Notes: generated from the letters alone by a model not told the origin. 64,000 nt of DNA from Hyphomicrobiales bacterium (GCA_900467745.1 UBQW01000002.1:39144-103143), one strand, 5' to 3'; shown: positions 1 through 8,962, counted from the stretch's first letter. Numbers and translations: made by a program.

Positions 1-40
1 GGGCAGAGGGGGGTATCGCAGGCCGCAGCGCTGACCATGA

Positions 41-1447
41 CTACCGCTTCACCTCCCAAGTCGTCACCCGCTCGCCGGTCGCAGCGTCCTTGCCGTCCTT
101 GAGCTGCACGCCCTCGGCCAGCAGCGTGTCGCGGATCTTGTCGGCCTCGGCGAAGTTCTTGGCCTTCAGCAGTTCCAGCCGCGCCTTCACGCGTCGGTCG
201 ATCTCAATCGCCACCGCCTCGTCGATTTCCGCCATTTCAGGCAAAAGACCGAGCAGCGCGGCACTGGCGGCGTAGGTCGGCAGCAGCGATTTGTCGGCGT
301 TGGCTTCCTGTGCCAGCGCATGCAGCGCCTGCACGGCAGCCACCGTGTTGAGATCGTCGCGGAGCGCGCCGAGGACCGCCTCAGACGGTGCGGCGTTGCC
401 GGCGTCCGCAGCCGGCCACTTCGCCAGCAGGCGTTCGGCCTCTTCCAGGCGCTTGATCGAGAAATCGATCGGCTCGCGGTAATGCGTCATCAGCATCGCG
501 AGACGCAGCACGGCGCCCGGCCATTTGCGACCGCCGAATTTCTCCGTAGCCAGCAATTCGTTGATGGTGATGAAGTTGCCTTCCGACTTCGACATCTTGC
601 GGCCTTCGACCTGCACGAAGCCGTTGTGCATCCATACGTTCGCCATCACCGCGGTGCCATGAGCGCAGCGCGACTGGGCGATCTCGTTCTCATGGTGCGG
701 GAAGATCAGGTCGAGCCCGCCGCCATGGATATCGAAGACGTCGCCGAGATAGCGCTGGCTCATCGCCGAGCACTCGATGTGCCAGCCGGGACGCCCGCGG
801 CCCCAGGGGCTTTCCCAGCCGGGTTCGCTGTCGCTGGAGGCCTTCCAGAGAACGAAGTCGCCGGGGTTCTTCTTGTGCGCGTCGACCGCGATGCGGGCTC
901 CCGCCTGCTGTTCGTCGAGCGGCCGCTTCGAAAGTTTTCCGTAATCGGCCATCGACTTGGTGTCGAACAACACCTCGCCCTCGGCCTCATAGGCGTGGCC
1001 ACGCGCAATCAGCCGCCCGATGATCTCGATCATCTGCGCGATGTTGTCGGTCGCGCGCGGCTCCACGGATGGCTCAAGGCAGCCGAGTGCGGCTACATCC
1101 TCGTGGAACTGCCGCGCCGTCTTCTCGGTCACGGCATGGATCGCGTCGTTGAGTGAGAGGCTCGGATGATCGCGCAGCGCCCGTGCGTTGATCTTGTCGT
1201 CGACGTCGGTGATGTTGCGCGCATAGGTGACGTGATCGTCGCCATAGACATGCTTCAGCAGCCGGAAGAGAACGTCGAAGACGATGACGGGGCGGGCATT
1301 GCCGATATGGGCGAAGTCATAGACGGTCGGGCCGCAGACATACATGCGCACGTTGTCGGCGTCGATCGGTGCGAAAACCGTCCGTTCGCGCGTGAGCGTG
1401 TTGTACAGCTTGAGTTCCGGCGTCTTCGATCGCGACTGGCCGTCCAT
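41..1447 (-). CDS. cysS: Cysteinyl-tRNA synthetase
   Basis: Class I aminoacyl-tRNA synthetase that charges tRNA-Cys in the cytoplasm. The 468-residue product is full length. The zinc/active-site Cys38 lies in [10 protein letters not shown], the HIGH signature is HIGN (47-50), the further zinc-ligand region has Cys226 (WHIEC) and HHENE (about 251), and the KMSKS loop is at 284-288 (GRKMSKS). The frame stays open 12 codons further upstream, but the ATG at 1447 is preceded by GGGAG about 7 nt away and starts directly before the usual N-terminus, so I use it. Stop is TAG. It points away from the GH25 gene, leaving about 350 bp between them. Confidence 0.97.
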   Translation of the reverse strand: MDGQSRSKTPELKLYNTLTRERTVFAPIDADNVRMYVCGPTVYDFAHIGNARPVIVFDVLFRLLKHVYGDDHVTYARNITDVDDKINARALRDHPSLSLNDAIHAVTEKTARQFHEDVAALGCLEPSVEPRATDNIAQMIEIIGRLIARGHAYEAEGEVLFDTKSMADYGKLSKRPLDEQQAGARIAVDAHKKNPGDFVLWKASSDSEPGWESPWGRGRPGWHIECSAMSQRYLGDVFDIHGGGLDLIFPHHENEIAQSRCAHGTAVMANVWMHNGFVQVEGRKMSKSEGNFITINELLATEKFGGRKWPGAVLRLAMLMTHYREPIDFSIKRLEEAERLLAKWPAADAGNAAPSEAVLGALRDDLNTVAAVQALHALAQEANADKSLLPTYAASAALLGLLPEMAEIDEAVAIEIDRRVKARLELLKAKNFAEADKIRDTLLAEGVQLKDGKDAATGERVTTWEVKR

Positions 1448-1657
1448 GTCTATTCTCCCAAAATGCCATAATCCGAAAAACAACGTATCGCCACCGGCGG
1501 GCCGGGGCGTTTGTCATCTTGGCGTATTGGGAGACGAAAACGGCCAGGCCAGCGAGCGCGCTAGCGAATAATCTTCCGGCAGATGATGCAGGTAACCGTC
1601 TTCATGGCGGGTTTTATGGCCCGGCTTCGGGCATTGGTCAAGGGGGGTGAGACGCGG

Positions 1658-1734
1658 TCGGGCTGAGCCCGAGCAATCGATCCAGCGAATCGATTGCAGC
1701 GTCGAATGCCCGGAGCGCAAGCGAAGGGCCGGGC
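1658..1734. repeat. Cluster of three adjacent palindromes (possible rhizobial palindromic repeat)
   Basis: The roughly 350 bp between cysS and the GH25 gene hold no supportable gene. They contain three inverted repeats in a row: TCGGGCT-G-AGCCCGA (1658-1672), directly abutting GCAATCGAT-N7-ATCGATTGC (1673-1697), then GCCCGG-N15-CCGGGC (1708-1734). All arms are perfect. Rhizobial genomes carry short mosaic palindromic elements in intergenic DNA, and this looks like one, but I cannot match it to a named family. It could also serve as the regulatory region or transcript leader of the GH25 gene. Nothing else is seen in the rest of 1448-1798. Confidence 0.5.
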
Positions 1735-1798
1735 GGTCACGACATCGCTCAAGTCCGCCCTATATCAGGCAACAACGAAGGGCAAAGCGGAGCCACCA

Positions 1799-2551
1799 TT
1801 GAAGCGAATATGTCAGGCATTGCTTGCCGCCATCCTTCTGGCTGTCGCTTCAGCCGCCTATCTGGCATACGATCGCGCCATGGCCCCTTTCTCACCTCCC
1901 TCGCTCACCGATTATCCGATCCAGGGCATCGACGTCAGCCACCATCAAGGCCCGATCGATTGGAAGGCGCTGGCGACGCAGCCGAATGTCCGTTTCGCCA
2001 TCATGAAGGCGACGGAAGGTGGCGATCACCGCGACACGCGCTTTGCGGAGAATTGGCAGGCGGCGAAGGATGCGGGCATCGTCAGGGGCGCCTATCATTT
2101 CTTCACCTTCTGCCGTCCCGGCCGCGATCAGGCGCAGAACGTGCTGGCGACGGTGCCCTCCGGACCGGGAACACTTCCGCTCGCCATCGATCTCGAATTC
2201 ACCGGCAATTGCGGCAAGGTGCTGACCCGCGAGGAACTGAGCGCCGAGCTCCAGGCTTTCTTCGCGGAACTGAACGGCGCCTATCCCGGCAAGCCGATCT
2301 TCTACCTCGATCAGCCCTTCCTCGATCAATACCTGAGGGGACATGAGGAGATGTTTCCCGCGCACCATCTCTGGCTGCGAAGCATCGCTGAGGAGCCGTC
2401 GGCGGGCGATTGTTCGAGATGGTCGATCTGGCAGTTCGCCGATACCGGCAGCATCGCCGGTATTCAAGGGCCCGTCGATCTCAACGCGCTCTGCCCGAAC
2501 GATCCCGACCTAACGGGCCTCTTCCGGGCCGCAGCGCAAGCGTCGCGGTAG
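1799..2551 (+). CDS. Glycoside hydrolase family 25 lysozyme (muramidase), membrane-anchored or secreted
   Basis: GH25 enzymes cleave the beta-1,4 bond between N-acetylmuramic acid and N-acetylglucosamine in peptidoglycan. The 250-residue product starts with a short basic stretch and a hydrophobic segment (about 6-24) that is a signal peptide or anchor. The catalytic domain follows: GIDVSHHQG carries Asp45, GAYHFF is near 98, and LAIDLEF gives the Asp131-x-Glu133 pair typical of GH25. I choose the TTG at 1799 because CGGAG lies about 6-10 nt upstream and the basic plus hydrophobic signal begins there. An in-frame ATG at 1694 would add 35 poorly structured residues and lies inside a palindrome. 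Likely role is cell-wall remodelling; the start is less certain than the family. Confidence 0.85.
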   Translation: MKRICQALLAAILLAVASAAYLAYDRAMAPFSPPSLTDYPIQGIDVSHHQGPIDWKALATQPNVRFAIMKATEGGDHRDTRFAENWQAAKDAGIVRGAYHFFTFCRPGRDQAQNVLATVPSGPGTLPLAIDLEFTGNCGKVLTREELSAELQAFFAELNGAYPGKPIFYLDQPFLDQYLRGHEEMFPAHHLWLRSIAEEPSAGDCSRWSIWQFADTGSIAGIQGPVDLNALCPNDPDLTGLFRAAAQASR

Positions 2552-2561
2552 CCGAAACGGC

Positions 2562-3302
2562 TTAGCCGGGCATCTGGTAGCCGACGAGCTTGTTCTCGCG
2601 CACGATGAACAGCTTGCCAGTCTCGGTGTAGTCGGGGGCCAGAAGCGGCATCATCGCCTTTGCAACCTCGGAAGGATGCGGCAGCGTTTCCGGATCTTCG
2701 CCGGGCACCGCCTGCGCGCGCATCGCTGTGCGCGTGGCGCCGGGATCGACGCTGGTCACGCGAAGAGGCGTGCTCTGAGTTTCGCCGGCCCACGTGCGTG
2801 CCAAGGCCTCGACAGCAGCCTTCGACGCCGAATAGGCGCCCCAGAACGGACGACAACGATGGGCCGCAGCGGAGGAAAGGATAACGGCGCGTCCGGCTTC
2901 GGAGCGCGTCAGCAGCGGATCGACCGAGCGGATCAGCCGCCACGTCGCCGTGACGTTGATAGTCATCACCTTCTCGAAAACCTTCGCCTCGATATGGCCG
3001 ATCGGCGAGATCACGCCGAGCACGCCGGCATTGGCGACGAGAATGTCGAGCTTGCCCCAGCGTTCGAAGATCGAGGCGCCGAGCGCATCGATGGCGTTCA
3101 TGTCGGCGAGGTCGAAGGGCACCAGCGTCGCTGAGCCGCCGACCGCCTTGATCGCATCATCGAGATCCTCGAGGCCGCCGACCGTGCGGGCGCAGGCGAC
3201 GACATGGGCGCCGGCCTTGGCGAGTTCGAGTGCGGTGAAATAGCCGATCCCGCGCGATGCGCCGGTGACGAGTGCGACCTTGCCGGTGAGATTGACGCTC
3301 AT
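2562..3302 (-). CDS. Short-chain dehydrogenase/reductase (classical SDR)
   Basis: NAD(P)-dependent oxidoreductase of 246 residues with unknown substrate. It shows TGASRGIG near the N-terminus (about 13-20), the NAG motif in LVANAGV, an active-site Ser in ILSSAAAH and the YSASK catalytic Tyr/Lys. The ATG at 3302 follows an AAGG about 6 nt upstream; a longer open frame runs upstream into purF territory in another frame and is not real. It lies downstream of purF on the same strand, separated by 70 bp that contain a hairpin, and converges with the GH25 gene. This SDR often sits beside purF in rhizobia, but its role cannot be read from sequence. Confidence 0.9.
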   Translation of the reverse strand: MSVNLTGKVALVTGASRGIGYFTALELAKAGAHVVACARTVGGLEDLDDAIKAVGGSATLVPFDLADMNAIDALGASIFERWGKLDILVANAGVLGVISPIGHIEAKVFEKVMTINVTATWRLIRSVDPLLTRSEAGRAVILSSAAAHRCRPFWGAYSASKAAVEALARTWAGETQSTPLRVTSVDPGATRTAMRAQAVPGEDPETLPHPSEVAKAMMPLLAPDYTETGKLFIVRENKLVGYQMPG

Positions 3303-3330
3303 TGTAGCCTTATCCGTATGCGCGGGGAGG

Positions 3331-3353
3331 CGAGGGGCGCGATCGGCCCCTCG
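3331..3353 (-). terminator. Hairpin downstream of purF
   Basis: Perfect 8-bp inverted repeat CGAGGGGC / GCCCCTCG with a 7-nt loop, about 20 nt after the purF stop and before the SDR start. There is no T-run, so it is either a weak terminator or an attenuating stem between two genes on the same strand. Confidence 0.4.
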
Positions 3354-3372
3354 ATCGAAAGGTCGGTCGGGA

Positions 3373-4863
3373 TCAGCCGTTGCTGGCCATGACGGCCAGC
3401 TTGCGGACATTGCTGGTGCTGTCGTTGTCGAGCAGGCGGGTCGGGTAGTCACCGGTGAAGTAGTGGTCGGTGAACTGGGGATTGGCGGCATCGCGGCTTT
3501 CGCCGCCGACGGCGCGGTAGAGGCCGTCGATCGACAGGAACTCGAGCGAGTCCGCGCCGATATAGTCGCACATCGCCTGCAGGCTCGAATACTGGTTGGC
3601 GAGCAGCTTGTCGGCATCGGGCGTATCGATGCCGTAGAAATCAGGGAAGTAGATCATCGGGCTGGCGACGCGAATATGCACTTCCTTGGCGCCGGCATCG
3701 CGGATCATCTGCACGATCTTCAGCGAGGTCGTGCCGCGAACGATCGAATCGTCGACGAGGACGACGCGCTTGCCTTCGATCATCGCGCGGTTGGCCGAAT
3801 GCTTCAGCTTCACGCCGAAGGCGCGGATCTGCTGCGTCGGCTCGATGAAGGTGCGGCCGACATAATGGTTGCGGATGATGCCGTATTCGAACGGAATGCC
3901 GCTCGCCTGGGCAAAGCCGAGCGCTGCCGGGGTACCGCCATCCGGCACCGGCACGACGACGTCGGCCTCGACGGGGGCTTCCTTGGCGAGGTTGATGCCC
4001 ATGTTCTTGCGCGCGGTATAGACGCTGCGGCCGCCGACGACGGAATCGGGACGGGCGAAGTAGACATATTCGAACAGGCAGAGGCGCTCCGGCTTCGGCT
4101 GGTCGGCCTTGCGGCTGTCGATGGTGATCGAGCCGTCGGGCTGGATTTCGCAGATGATGACTTCGCCGTTCTCGACGTCGCGAATGTATTTCGCGCCGAT
4201 GATGTCGAGCGCACAGGTCTCGGAACAGAAGATCGGCTTGCCGTCGAGTTCACCCATGACGAGAGGGCGGATGCCGATCGGGTCGCGCGCGGCGATCAGC
4301 TTCGTGCGGGTCATTGCCAGCATCGAGTAGCCGCCTTCCATCTGGCGGATGGCGTCGATGAAGCGGTCGGAGGACGAGGTCTGCTTGGAGCGGGCGATCA
4401 GGTGCAGCACCACTTCGGTGTCCGACGTCGCCTGGAAGATGGCGCCATCAGCGATCAGCATGCGCCGCATCGTCAGGCCGTTGGTGAAGTTGCCGTTATG
4501 GGCAACGGCGATGCCGCCGACTTCGAGTTCGGCGAATAGTGGCTGCACGTTGCGCAGCGCCACTTCGCCCGTCGTGGAGTAGCGCGTGTGGCCGATCGAG
4601 ATGAAGCCCGGAAGCTTCGCCAGCGTTGCCGGATCGGTGTAGTGGTCGCCAACGAGGCCCATGCGCTTTTCAGTATGGAACTGCTTGCCGTCGAAAGTGA
4701 CGATACCGGCCGCTTCCTGTCCACGATGCTGCAGGGCATGCAGGCCGAGTGCTGTCAGCGTTGCGCCATCGGGATGGCCGAGAACGCCGAAGACACCGCA
4801 TTCCTCATGCAGCGTATCGCCATCGAGTTCGTCGTTGAGCGTGGAGGAATGGGACTGGTTCAT
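3373..4863 (-). CDS. purF: Amidophosphoribosyltransferase (first step of purine synthesis)
   Basis: Transfers the amide of glutamine to PRPP to make phosphoribosylamine. The 496-residue protein has a propeptide ending before Cys22 (EE-CGVFG), the N-terminal nucleophile of the class II glutaminase domain, with GHTRYST (91-97) and AHNGNFTN (121-128). The phosphoribosyltransferase domain carries the PRPP loop VLVDDSIVRGTTS (368-380). Compared with the B. subtilis enzyme, one of four Fe-S cysteines is kept (Cys262 in LCLFEY), but the others are replaced: YFPDFYG has no Cys, and TDHYFTG stands in place of CxxCFTG. It therefore probably lacks an Fe-S cluster although it keeps a propeptide. The upstream neighbour on this strand is cvpA, the pairing long known from E. 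coli. Confidence 0.97.
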   Translation of the reverse strand: MNQSHSSTLNDELDGDTLHEECGVFGVLGHPDGATLTALGLHALQHRGQEAAGIVTFDGKQFHTEKRMGLVGDHYTDPATLAKLPGFISIGHTRYSTTGEVALRNVQPLFAELEVGGIAVAHNGNFTNGLTMRRMLIADGAIFQATSDTEVVLHLIARSKQTSSSDRFIDAIRQMEGGYSMLAMTRTKLIAARDPIGIRPLVMGELDGKPIFCSETCALDIIGAKYIRDVENGEVIICEIQPDGSITIDSRKADQPKPERLCLFEYVYFARPDSVVGGRSVYTARKNMGINLAKEAPVEADVVVPVPDGGTPAALGFAQASGIPFEYGIIRNHYVGRTFIEPTQQIRAFGVKLKHSANRAMIEGKRVVLVDDSIVRGTTSLKIVQMIRDAGAKEVHIRVASPMIYFPDFYGIDTPDADKLLANQYSSLQAMCDYIGADSLEFLSIDGLYRAVGGESRDAANPQFTDHYFTGDYPTRLLDNDSTSNVRKLAVMASNG

Positions 4864-5009
4864 TGCTGCGGGCCTTTGCTCTCACAAGAATGGTATGGCA
4901 CTTCCGAAAACGGCGTAAGCCCGGCGGAGCGTGTGCCCGGCCGGACCTTTATTCGCGTCCCCCTCAAATGGCAACTGCCACAGGCTGGGTCAAGCTGTTG
5001 AACACTGCG

Positions 5010-5636
5010 TCAATCAGACGGCTGCTGTGCACCATTGGCAGGGGCCGGCGCGGCATCCTCGGCCGGCGCCTGATCGGAAGCCGGCGCATTGTCGCCTTCC
5101 GCATTGCCGCCCTGCGGCTGTAGTTTCTCCATCACGCTTGCGCGGATCACCTGGGCGAATTCAGCAGGCAGAACCGACTGCAGCTTCGTCACCATCGAAT
5201 CCAGGAACGGCTTGGACTTGGCGTTGTTCACCCAGTTCGGGCGGTGATCGACATCGACGAGCCAGTTCCAGAAAGCGGTGGCGACGACGAGCAGAAGTAT
5301 GCCTCTTGCCGCGCCAAACAGGAAGCCCAAAGTACGATCGAGCGCGCCGATGCGGCTGTCGATGATGAAATCGGCAATCTTCATGGTGATGAAGGAAATG
5401 ACGATCAGCGCGATCAGGAACACGACCGCGGCCGAGCCGACGAGCGCGATGCGGTCATCATCGGTGTACTTCTTGGCGTAAGGCACGAGATAGGGGTAGA
5501 AATAGTAGGCTGCGGCAGCCGAACCGCCCCAGCTTGCGATCGAGAGCACTTCGCGGGAGAAGCCGCGCACCATGGCGAGCACGGCGGAAAAAAGCACGAC
5601 GCCGATGACAATACCGTCGAAAATCGTAATGGGCAT
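5010..5636 (-). CDS. cvpA: CvpA family membrane protein
   Basis: Inner-membrane protein of 208 residues with about four predicted transmembrane segments (roughly 5-22, 33-50, 65-90, 103-125), followed by a soluble C-terminus that ends in an Ala/Pro/Asp-rich tail (about 175-208). The N-terminal pattern DGIVIGVVLFSAVLAMVRGF and the following SREVLSIASW match the CvpA/colicin V production family. In E. coli it is needed for colicin V production and envelope homeostasis; the molecular function is not settled. It lies 146 bp upstream of purF on the same strand, a conserved neighbourhood, and 93 bp after radA. Confidence 0.9.
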   Translation of the reverse strand: MPITIFDGIVIGVVLFSAVLAMVRGFSREVLSIASWGGSAAAAYYFYPYLVPYAKKYTDDDRIALVGSAAVVFLIALIVISFITMKIADFIIDSRIGALDRTLGFLFGAARGILLLVVATAFWNWLVDVDHRPNWVNNAKSKPFLDSMVTKLQSVLPAEFAQVIRASVMEKLQPQGGNAEGDNAPASDQAPAEDAAPAPANGAQQPSD

Positions 5637-5729
5637 ATAAATCCAACTCCAGGACGGCCGCCAATTCGCAGCTCAGTCGCGCCTCATTGCGTGCATCCTA
5701 TATCATCACCTGTTGCGGCGATGAAAGGA

Positions 5730-7133
5730 TCAAACCTCTTCTTCCACACGTCTCAAAGCGCCCTTCGAGCCGGCGATCCGGGCGACCAGATCCGGCAGGC
5801 TTTCGATCTCGCTCCAGCGCCCGCCCGTGCCCTTTGGCAGTTCGGCGGACCCCGATGGAAGCAGCGCTGCAGAAAATCCGAGCTTCTCGGCTTCTTTGAG
5901 GCGCTGGTTCGTGTGCGCAACCGGCCGGACGGCGCCCGACAGGCTGACTTCGCCGAAATAGACACAATCGGCGGGAAGGGCAATACCGGCAAGTGACGAA
6001 ACCAGCGCCGATGCGACCGCCACATCCGCTGCCGGCTCTGAAATCCGGTAGCCGCCGGCAATGTTGAGATAGACGTCATGCTGCCCGAGCTTGACCCCGC
6101 AATGCGCCTCGAGCACCGCCAGGATCATCGACAGTCGCGCCGAATCCCAGCCTACGATCGCGCGTCGCGGCGTACCCAGCGATGTCGGCGCCACCAGTGC
6201 CTGCACCTCGACGAGGACCGGCCGCGTGCCCTCGATGCCGGCAAAGACGGCGGCTCCCGGGGATTTCTCGTTACGCTCGCCAAGGAAGAGCTCGGACGGG
6301 TTCGCCACCTCGCGCAAGCCCTTGTCCGACATTTCGAACACGCCGATCTCGTCGGTCGGCCCGAAGCGGTTCTTGACGGTACGCAAGATGCGATAGTGGT
6401 GGCCTCGGTCGCCCTCGAAATAAAGAACGGCATCGACCATGTGCTCGACCACGCGCGGGCCGGCGATCTGGCCATCCTTGGTGACGTGGCCGACGAGCAC
6501 CATGGCGGCACCCGTCTGCTTGGCGAACTTGATCATCGCCTGCACGCCGGTGCGCACCTGCGTTACCGTGCCGGGCGCGGATTCGGCAAGATCGCTCCAC
6601 AGCGTCTGGATGGAATCGATGATGACGAGATCGGGCCGCTTGCCTTCGGCGAGCGTCGCCAGAATATCCTCGACATTGGTCTCGGCGGCGAGCAGCACAT
6701 CCGTATCCGCTGCCCCAAGGCGCTGTGCCCTAAGCCGCACCTGCGCGACCGCCTCTTCGCCCGAGACATAGATGATCCGATGCCCGCGCCGCGAAAGCGC
6801 CGCCGCTCCCTGCATGAGAAGCGTCGACTTGCCGATACCGGGATCGCCGCCGATCAACACCGCCGAACCGCGCACGAAGCCGCCGCCCAGCGCCCGGTCA
6901 AGCTCCGAAATACCGGTGTGGATGCGCGGCGCTTCCTCGATCTCGCCCGACAGCGCGGTCAGCGCTACTGGGCGGCCTTTCTTCGGCGTCTTCGCCGGCC
7001 CACCACCGATCCCGCCCATCGGGTCTTCCTCGACGATGGTGTTCCACGCGCCGCAACCCTCGCATTTGCCGGCCCAGCGGCTATGGATGGTTCCGCAGCC
7101 CTGGCAGATGAATTGTGTTCTTGCTTTTGCCAT
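5730..7133 (-). CDS. radA: DNA repair protein RadA (branch-migrating RecA-like ATPase)
   Basis: Processes recombination intermediates by driving branch migration. The 467-residue product begins with a four-cysteine zinc finger (Cys10, Cys13, Cys24, Cys27). The RecA-like core has Walker A GGDPGIGKST (95-104) and the RadA-specific KNRFG motif in RTVKNRFGPTDEIG. The C-terminal third has the Lon-protease-like fold without the catalytic dyad being evident. Length and domain order are canonical. It follows the ParD/ParE-like pair by only 9 nt on the same strand. Confidence 0.97.
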   Translation of the reverse strand: MAKARTQFICQGCGTIHSRWAGKCEGCGAWNTIVEEDPMGGIGGGPAKTPKKGRPVALTALSGEIEEAPRIHTGISELDRALGGGFVRGSAVLIGGDPGIGKSTLLMQGAAALSRRGHRIIYVSGEEAVAQVRLRAQRLGAADTDVLLAAETNVEDILATLAEGKRPDLVIIDSIQTLWSDLAESAPGTVTQVRTGVQAMIKFAKQTGAAMVLVGHVTKDGQIAGPRVVEHMVDAVLYFEGDRGHHYRILRTVKNRFGPTDEIGVFEMSDKGLREVANPSELFLGERNEKSPGAAVFAGIEGTRPVLVEVQALVAPTSLGTPRRAIVGWDSARLSMILAVLEAHCGVKLGQHDVYLNIAGGYRISEPAADVAVASALVSSLAGIALPADCVYFGEVSLSGAVRPVAHTNQRLKEAEKLGFSAALLPSGSAELPKGTGGRWSEIESLPDLVARIAGSKGALRRVEEEV

Positions 7134-7142
7134 GAGGAAGGA

Positions 7143-7466
7143 TCAGTCTTCTTGTTCTGTCTGATAAAAACGCAGGAAATGTGAGAGCTCGATCTTCTGC
7201 CGTCCATGCAGCACGCGCAGGACGGAAAGCGTCTCATCATCAATGAAGAAATAGATACAGCGATTGCGATAAGGGAACGCCCGCAACCCGGGAATGAACT
7301 CGCGCGGACTGCCGGCTATGCCGAGCTTTGCTATCCATTCGATCTTGCCGTTGATGTCATCGAGAAAACGGCGCGCAGCAAGCGCATCGAAGGCTGCAAC
7401 ATGATCATACATGCCGAGAAGATCATCCAGCGCCTCGAACGACATTTTCAGCTGACGCGGCCGCAT
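7143..7466 (-). CDS. RelE/ParE-family toxin
   Basis: A 107-residue basic protein with the RelE/ParE fold pattern: an N-terminal helix, a middle GSPREFIPGLRAFPYRNRCIYFFID strand region and a C-terminal LSVLRVLHGRQK strand. ParE-like members inhibit DNA gyrase, while RelE-like members cut mRNA on the ribosome; the sequence resembles the ParE branch through VLRVLHGRQ. The start at 7466 is supported by GGAGG 9 nt upstream. It overlaps the end of the antitoxin gene by 44 nt, so the two are translationally linked with the antitoxin first, the usual order for ParDE. Target not proven. Confidence 0.87.
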   Translation of the reverse strand: MRPRQLKMSFEALDDLLGMYDHVAAFDALAARRFLDDINGKIEWIAKLGIAGSPREFIPGLRAFPYRNRCIYFFIDDETLSVLRVLHGRQKIELSHFLRFYQTEQED

Positions 7467-7719
7467 TCTTCCGTTCCTCCGCCATCATGAGAATGTGCTT
7501 TGTCAGATCTTCGGCGCTTTCGAATGTGATGGCGCGTCCGGCATCGATGTCATCGATGCCCTGTTGGATCAGATGGCGCAGTTCCTGTATCTCTCCTTCT
7601 TCGCTGCCAAGCAGTCTCAACCCGGCCGCAATAACGTCTTCGGCGTTTCGGTATCGTCCGTCTGCTATCTGCTCCTCAATGAAGGTGAGGTCTTGCTCGC
7701 TGAGATGGATCTCGGTCAT
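7423..7719 (-). CDS. ParD-like ribbon-helix-helix antitoxin
   Basis: A 98-residue protein with a ribbon-helix-helix N-terminus: a short strand EIHLSEQD, then helices around FIEEQIADGRYRNAEDVIAAGLRLL, the typical ParD signature RYRNAxxVIxxGLRLL. The C-terminal half (IDDIDAGRAITFESAEDL...) is the flexible toxin-binding part. The ATG at 7719 is chosen because AAGGAG lies 6 nt upstream. It should neutralise the adjacent toxin and repress its own promoter. The module stands alone between alr and radA with its own predicted promoter, consistent with an inserted cassette. Confidence 0.88.
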   Translation of the reverse strand: MTEIHLSEQDLTFIEEQIADGRYRNAEDVIAAGLRLLGSEEGEIQELRHLIQQGIDDIDAGRAITFESAEDLTKHILMMAEERKNAAASAENVVRGAG

Positions 7720-7738
7720 TTCGATCTCCTTTTGTTCT

Positions 7739-7767
7739 CTTTTAGCACGAAGATTTCCGGCTTCCAA
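7739..7767 (-). promoter_or_regulatory. Predicted sigma-70-type promoter of the parDE-like module
   Basis: On the minus strand TTGGAA (7762-7767) is followed after 17 nt by TAAAAG (7739-7744), about 20 nt before the antitoxin ATG. The heptamer CTTGGAA occurs here and again a few bases further upstream as a direct repeat, which could be an operator. Assigned by motif only. Confidence 0.4.
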
Positions 7768-7792
7768 GAGGCGCAGGCAGGGATTCCAAGCC

Positions 7793-8962
7793 CTAGCCGT
7801 CGTCCTCGCTCAGATACCGCCGCTCATGGCGCAACCCCATGCTGGTCAGCACTTCGTAGCCGATCGTGCCGGCCGCACGCGCGACGTCGTCGACCGAGAT
7901 GTTCTTCCCGAAGAGCTCCACATAATCGCCGGCGCTCACCGCATTCTCCGGCAGGTCGGTGATGTCGAAGATGGTCATATCCATGGTCACCCGCCCTGCA
8001 ATGGGGACCCTGCGTCCGGCGATGAAGCCGTGGCCGCCCTCTGGCGCCACCTGCCGCAACGGTACGCCGCCGCCGGACTGGCTGCGCAGATAGCCGTCGG
8101 CATAGCCGGCAGAGACGATGGCGAGCCGGCTATCGCGGGTGAGTTCCAGCGCGCGGCCATAGCCAACGCCCTGGGCGGCTCTCGCATCACGCACCTGAAT
8201 GACCCGCGCTTCCGCCGTCACGACCGGGCGCATCGGATTGGCCATCCCGTTGACCGCTTCGCCGCCATAAAGCGCGATCCCCGGGCGAGTCAGATCGAAG
8301 TGATAATCGTTTCCGAGGAAGATGCCGGCAGACGCCGAAAGGCTTGAATCGATACCTTCATAGGCGGCGCTAACCTTGCGGAATGATTCAAGCTGTTGCC
8401 GGTTCATCGCCGAGCTCGGCTCGTCGCCGCAGGCAAGATGGCTCATGACCAGCACGGGCGCGAAACTCGCCGGACGCGAGACGTCGTCGGCCAGCGCGAT
8501 CGCCTCGTTCATATCGAGGCCGAGCCGGTTGAAGCCGGTGTCGACATGCAGCGCGCAAGGGTAGTCGCCATACTCGGCCAGCACCGCCATCCAGAAGGCA
8601 AGCTGCTCCTCGGATGATATAACCGGCACGAGATCGTTCTCGAAAAAGCGCCGCTCGGTCCCCGGCCAGATGCCTGCGAGCACGAAGATACGGGCATCAG
8701 GCGCATATAGCCTCAGCGTCACGCCTTCATCGACGGTCGCAACGAAGAAGTCCCGCGCTCCAGCTAGATAAAGCGCCTCTCCGGCGTCCTCCATCCCGGT
8801 ACCGTAAGCATCGGCCTTGACCACGGCAGCCGTGCGCGCCCTGCCGGAACGCCGCGCCATGTCACGCCAATTGTCGGTCAGCGCGGCCAGATCCACCGTC
8901 AGGCGCAAACCCGCGGAGGCAAAGCGGTCTTCTTCTTCATAGTCGGCGGCAAAATCGGTCAT
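7793..8962 (-). CDS. alr: Alanine racemase
   Basis: PLP enzyme that interconverts L- and D-alanine for peptidoglycan. The 389-residue protein has the PLP lysine in VVKADAYGTG (about 49), the alpha/beta-barrel segments HVDTGFNRLG and MSHLACGDE, and the second-domain SAGYADGYLR and AGRVTMDMT blocks that contribute the catalytic tyrosine region. The C-terminus ends ...TSMGLRHERRYL, typical of the family. A roughly 20-residue N-terminal lead precedes the first strand (LRLTVDLAAL). It sits between two toxin-antitoxin modules, all on the minus strand. Confidence 0.95.
   Translation of the reverse strand: MTDFAADYEEEDRFASAGLRLTVDLAALTDNWRDMARRSGRARTAAVVKADAYGTGMEDAGEALYLAGARDFFVATVDEGVTLRLYAPDARIFVLAGIWPGTERRFFENDLVPVISSEEQLAFWMAVLAEYGDYPCALHVDTGFNRLGLDMNEAIALADDVSRPASFAPVLVMSHLACGDEPSSAMNRQQLESFRKVSAAYEGIDSSLSASAGIFLGNDYHFDLTRPGIALYGGEAVNGMANPMRPVVTAEARVIQVRDARAAQGVGYGRALELTRDSRLAIVSAGYADGYLRSQSGGGVPLRQVAPEGGHGFIAGRRVPIAGRVTMDMTIFDITDLPENAVSAGDYVELFGKNISVDDVARAAGTIGYEVLTSMGLRHERRYLSEDDG

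Noticed and set aside
1561..1752. A small minus-strand frame ending in a CxxC-containing peptide (TCIICRK)
   Set aside because: No ribosome site, crosses the palindrome cluster, and the peptide is too short to support a gene.
3265..4539. A 424-codon plus-strand frame opposite purF
   Set aside because: Mirror frame of a strongly conserved gene, rich in Arg, Asp, Ala and His with no recognisable motif.
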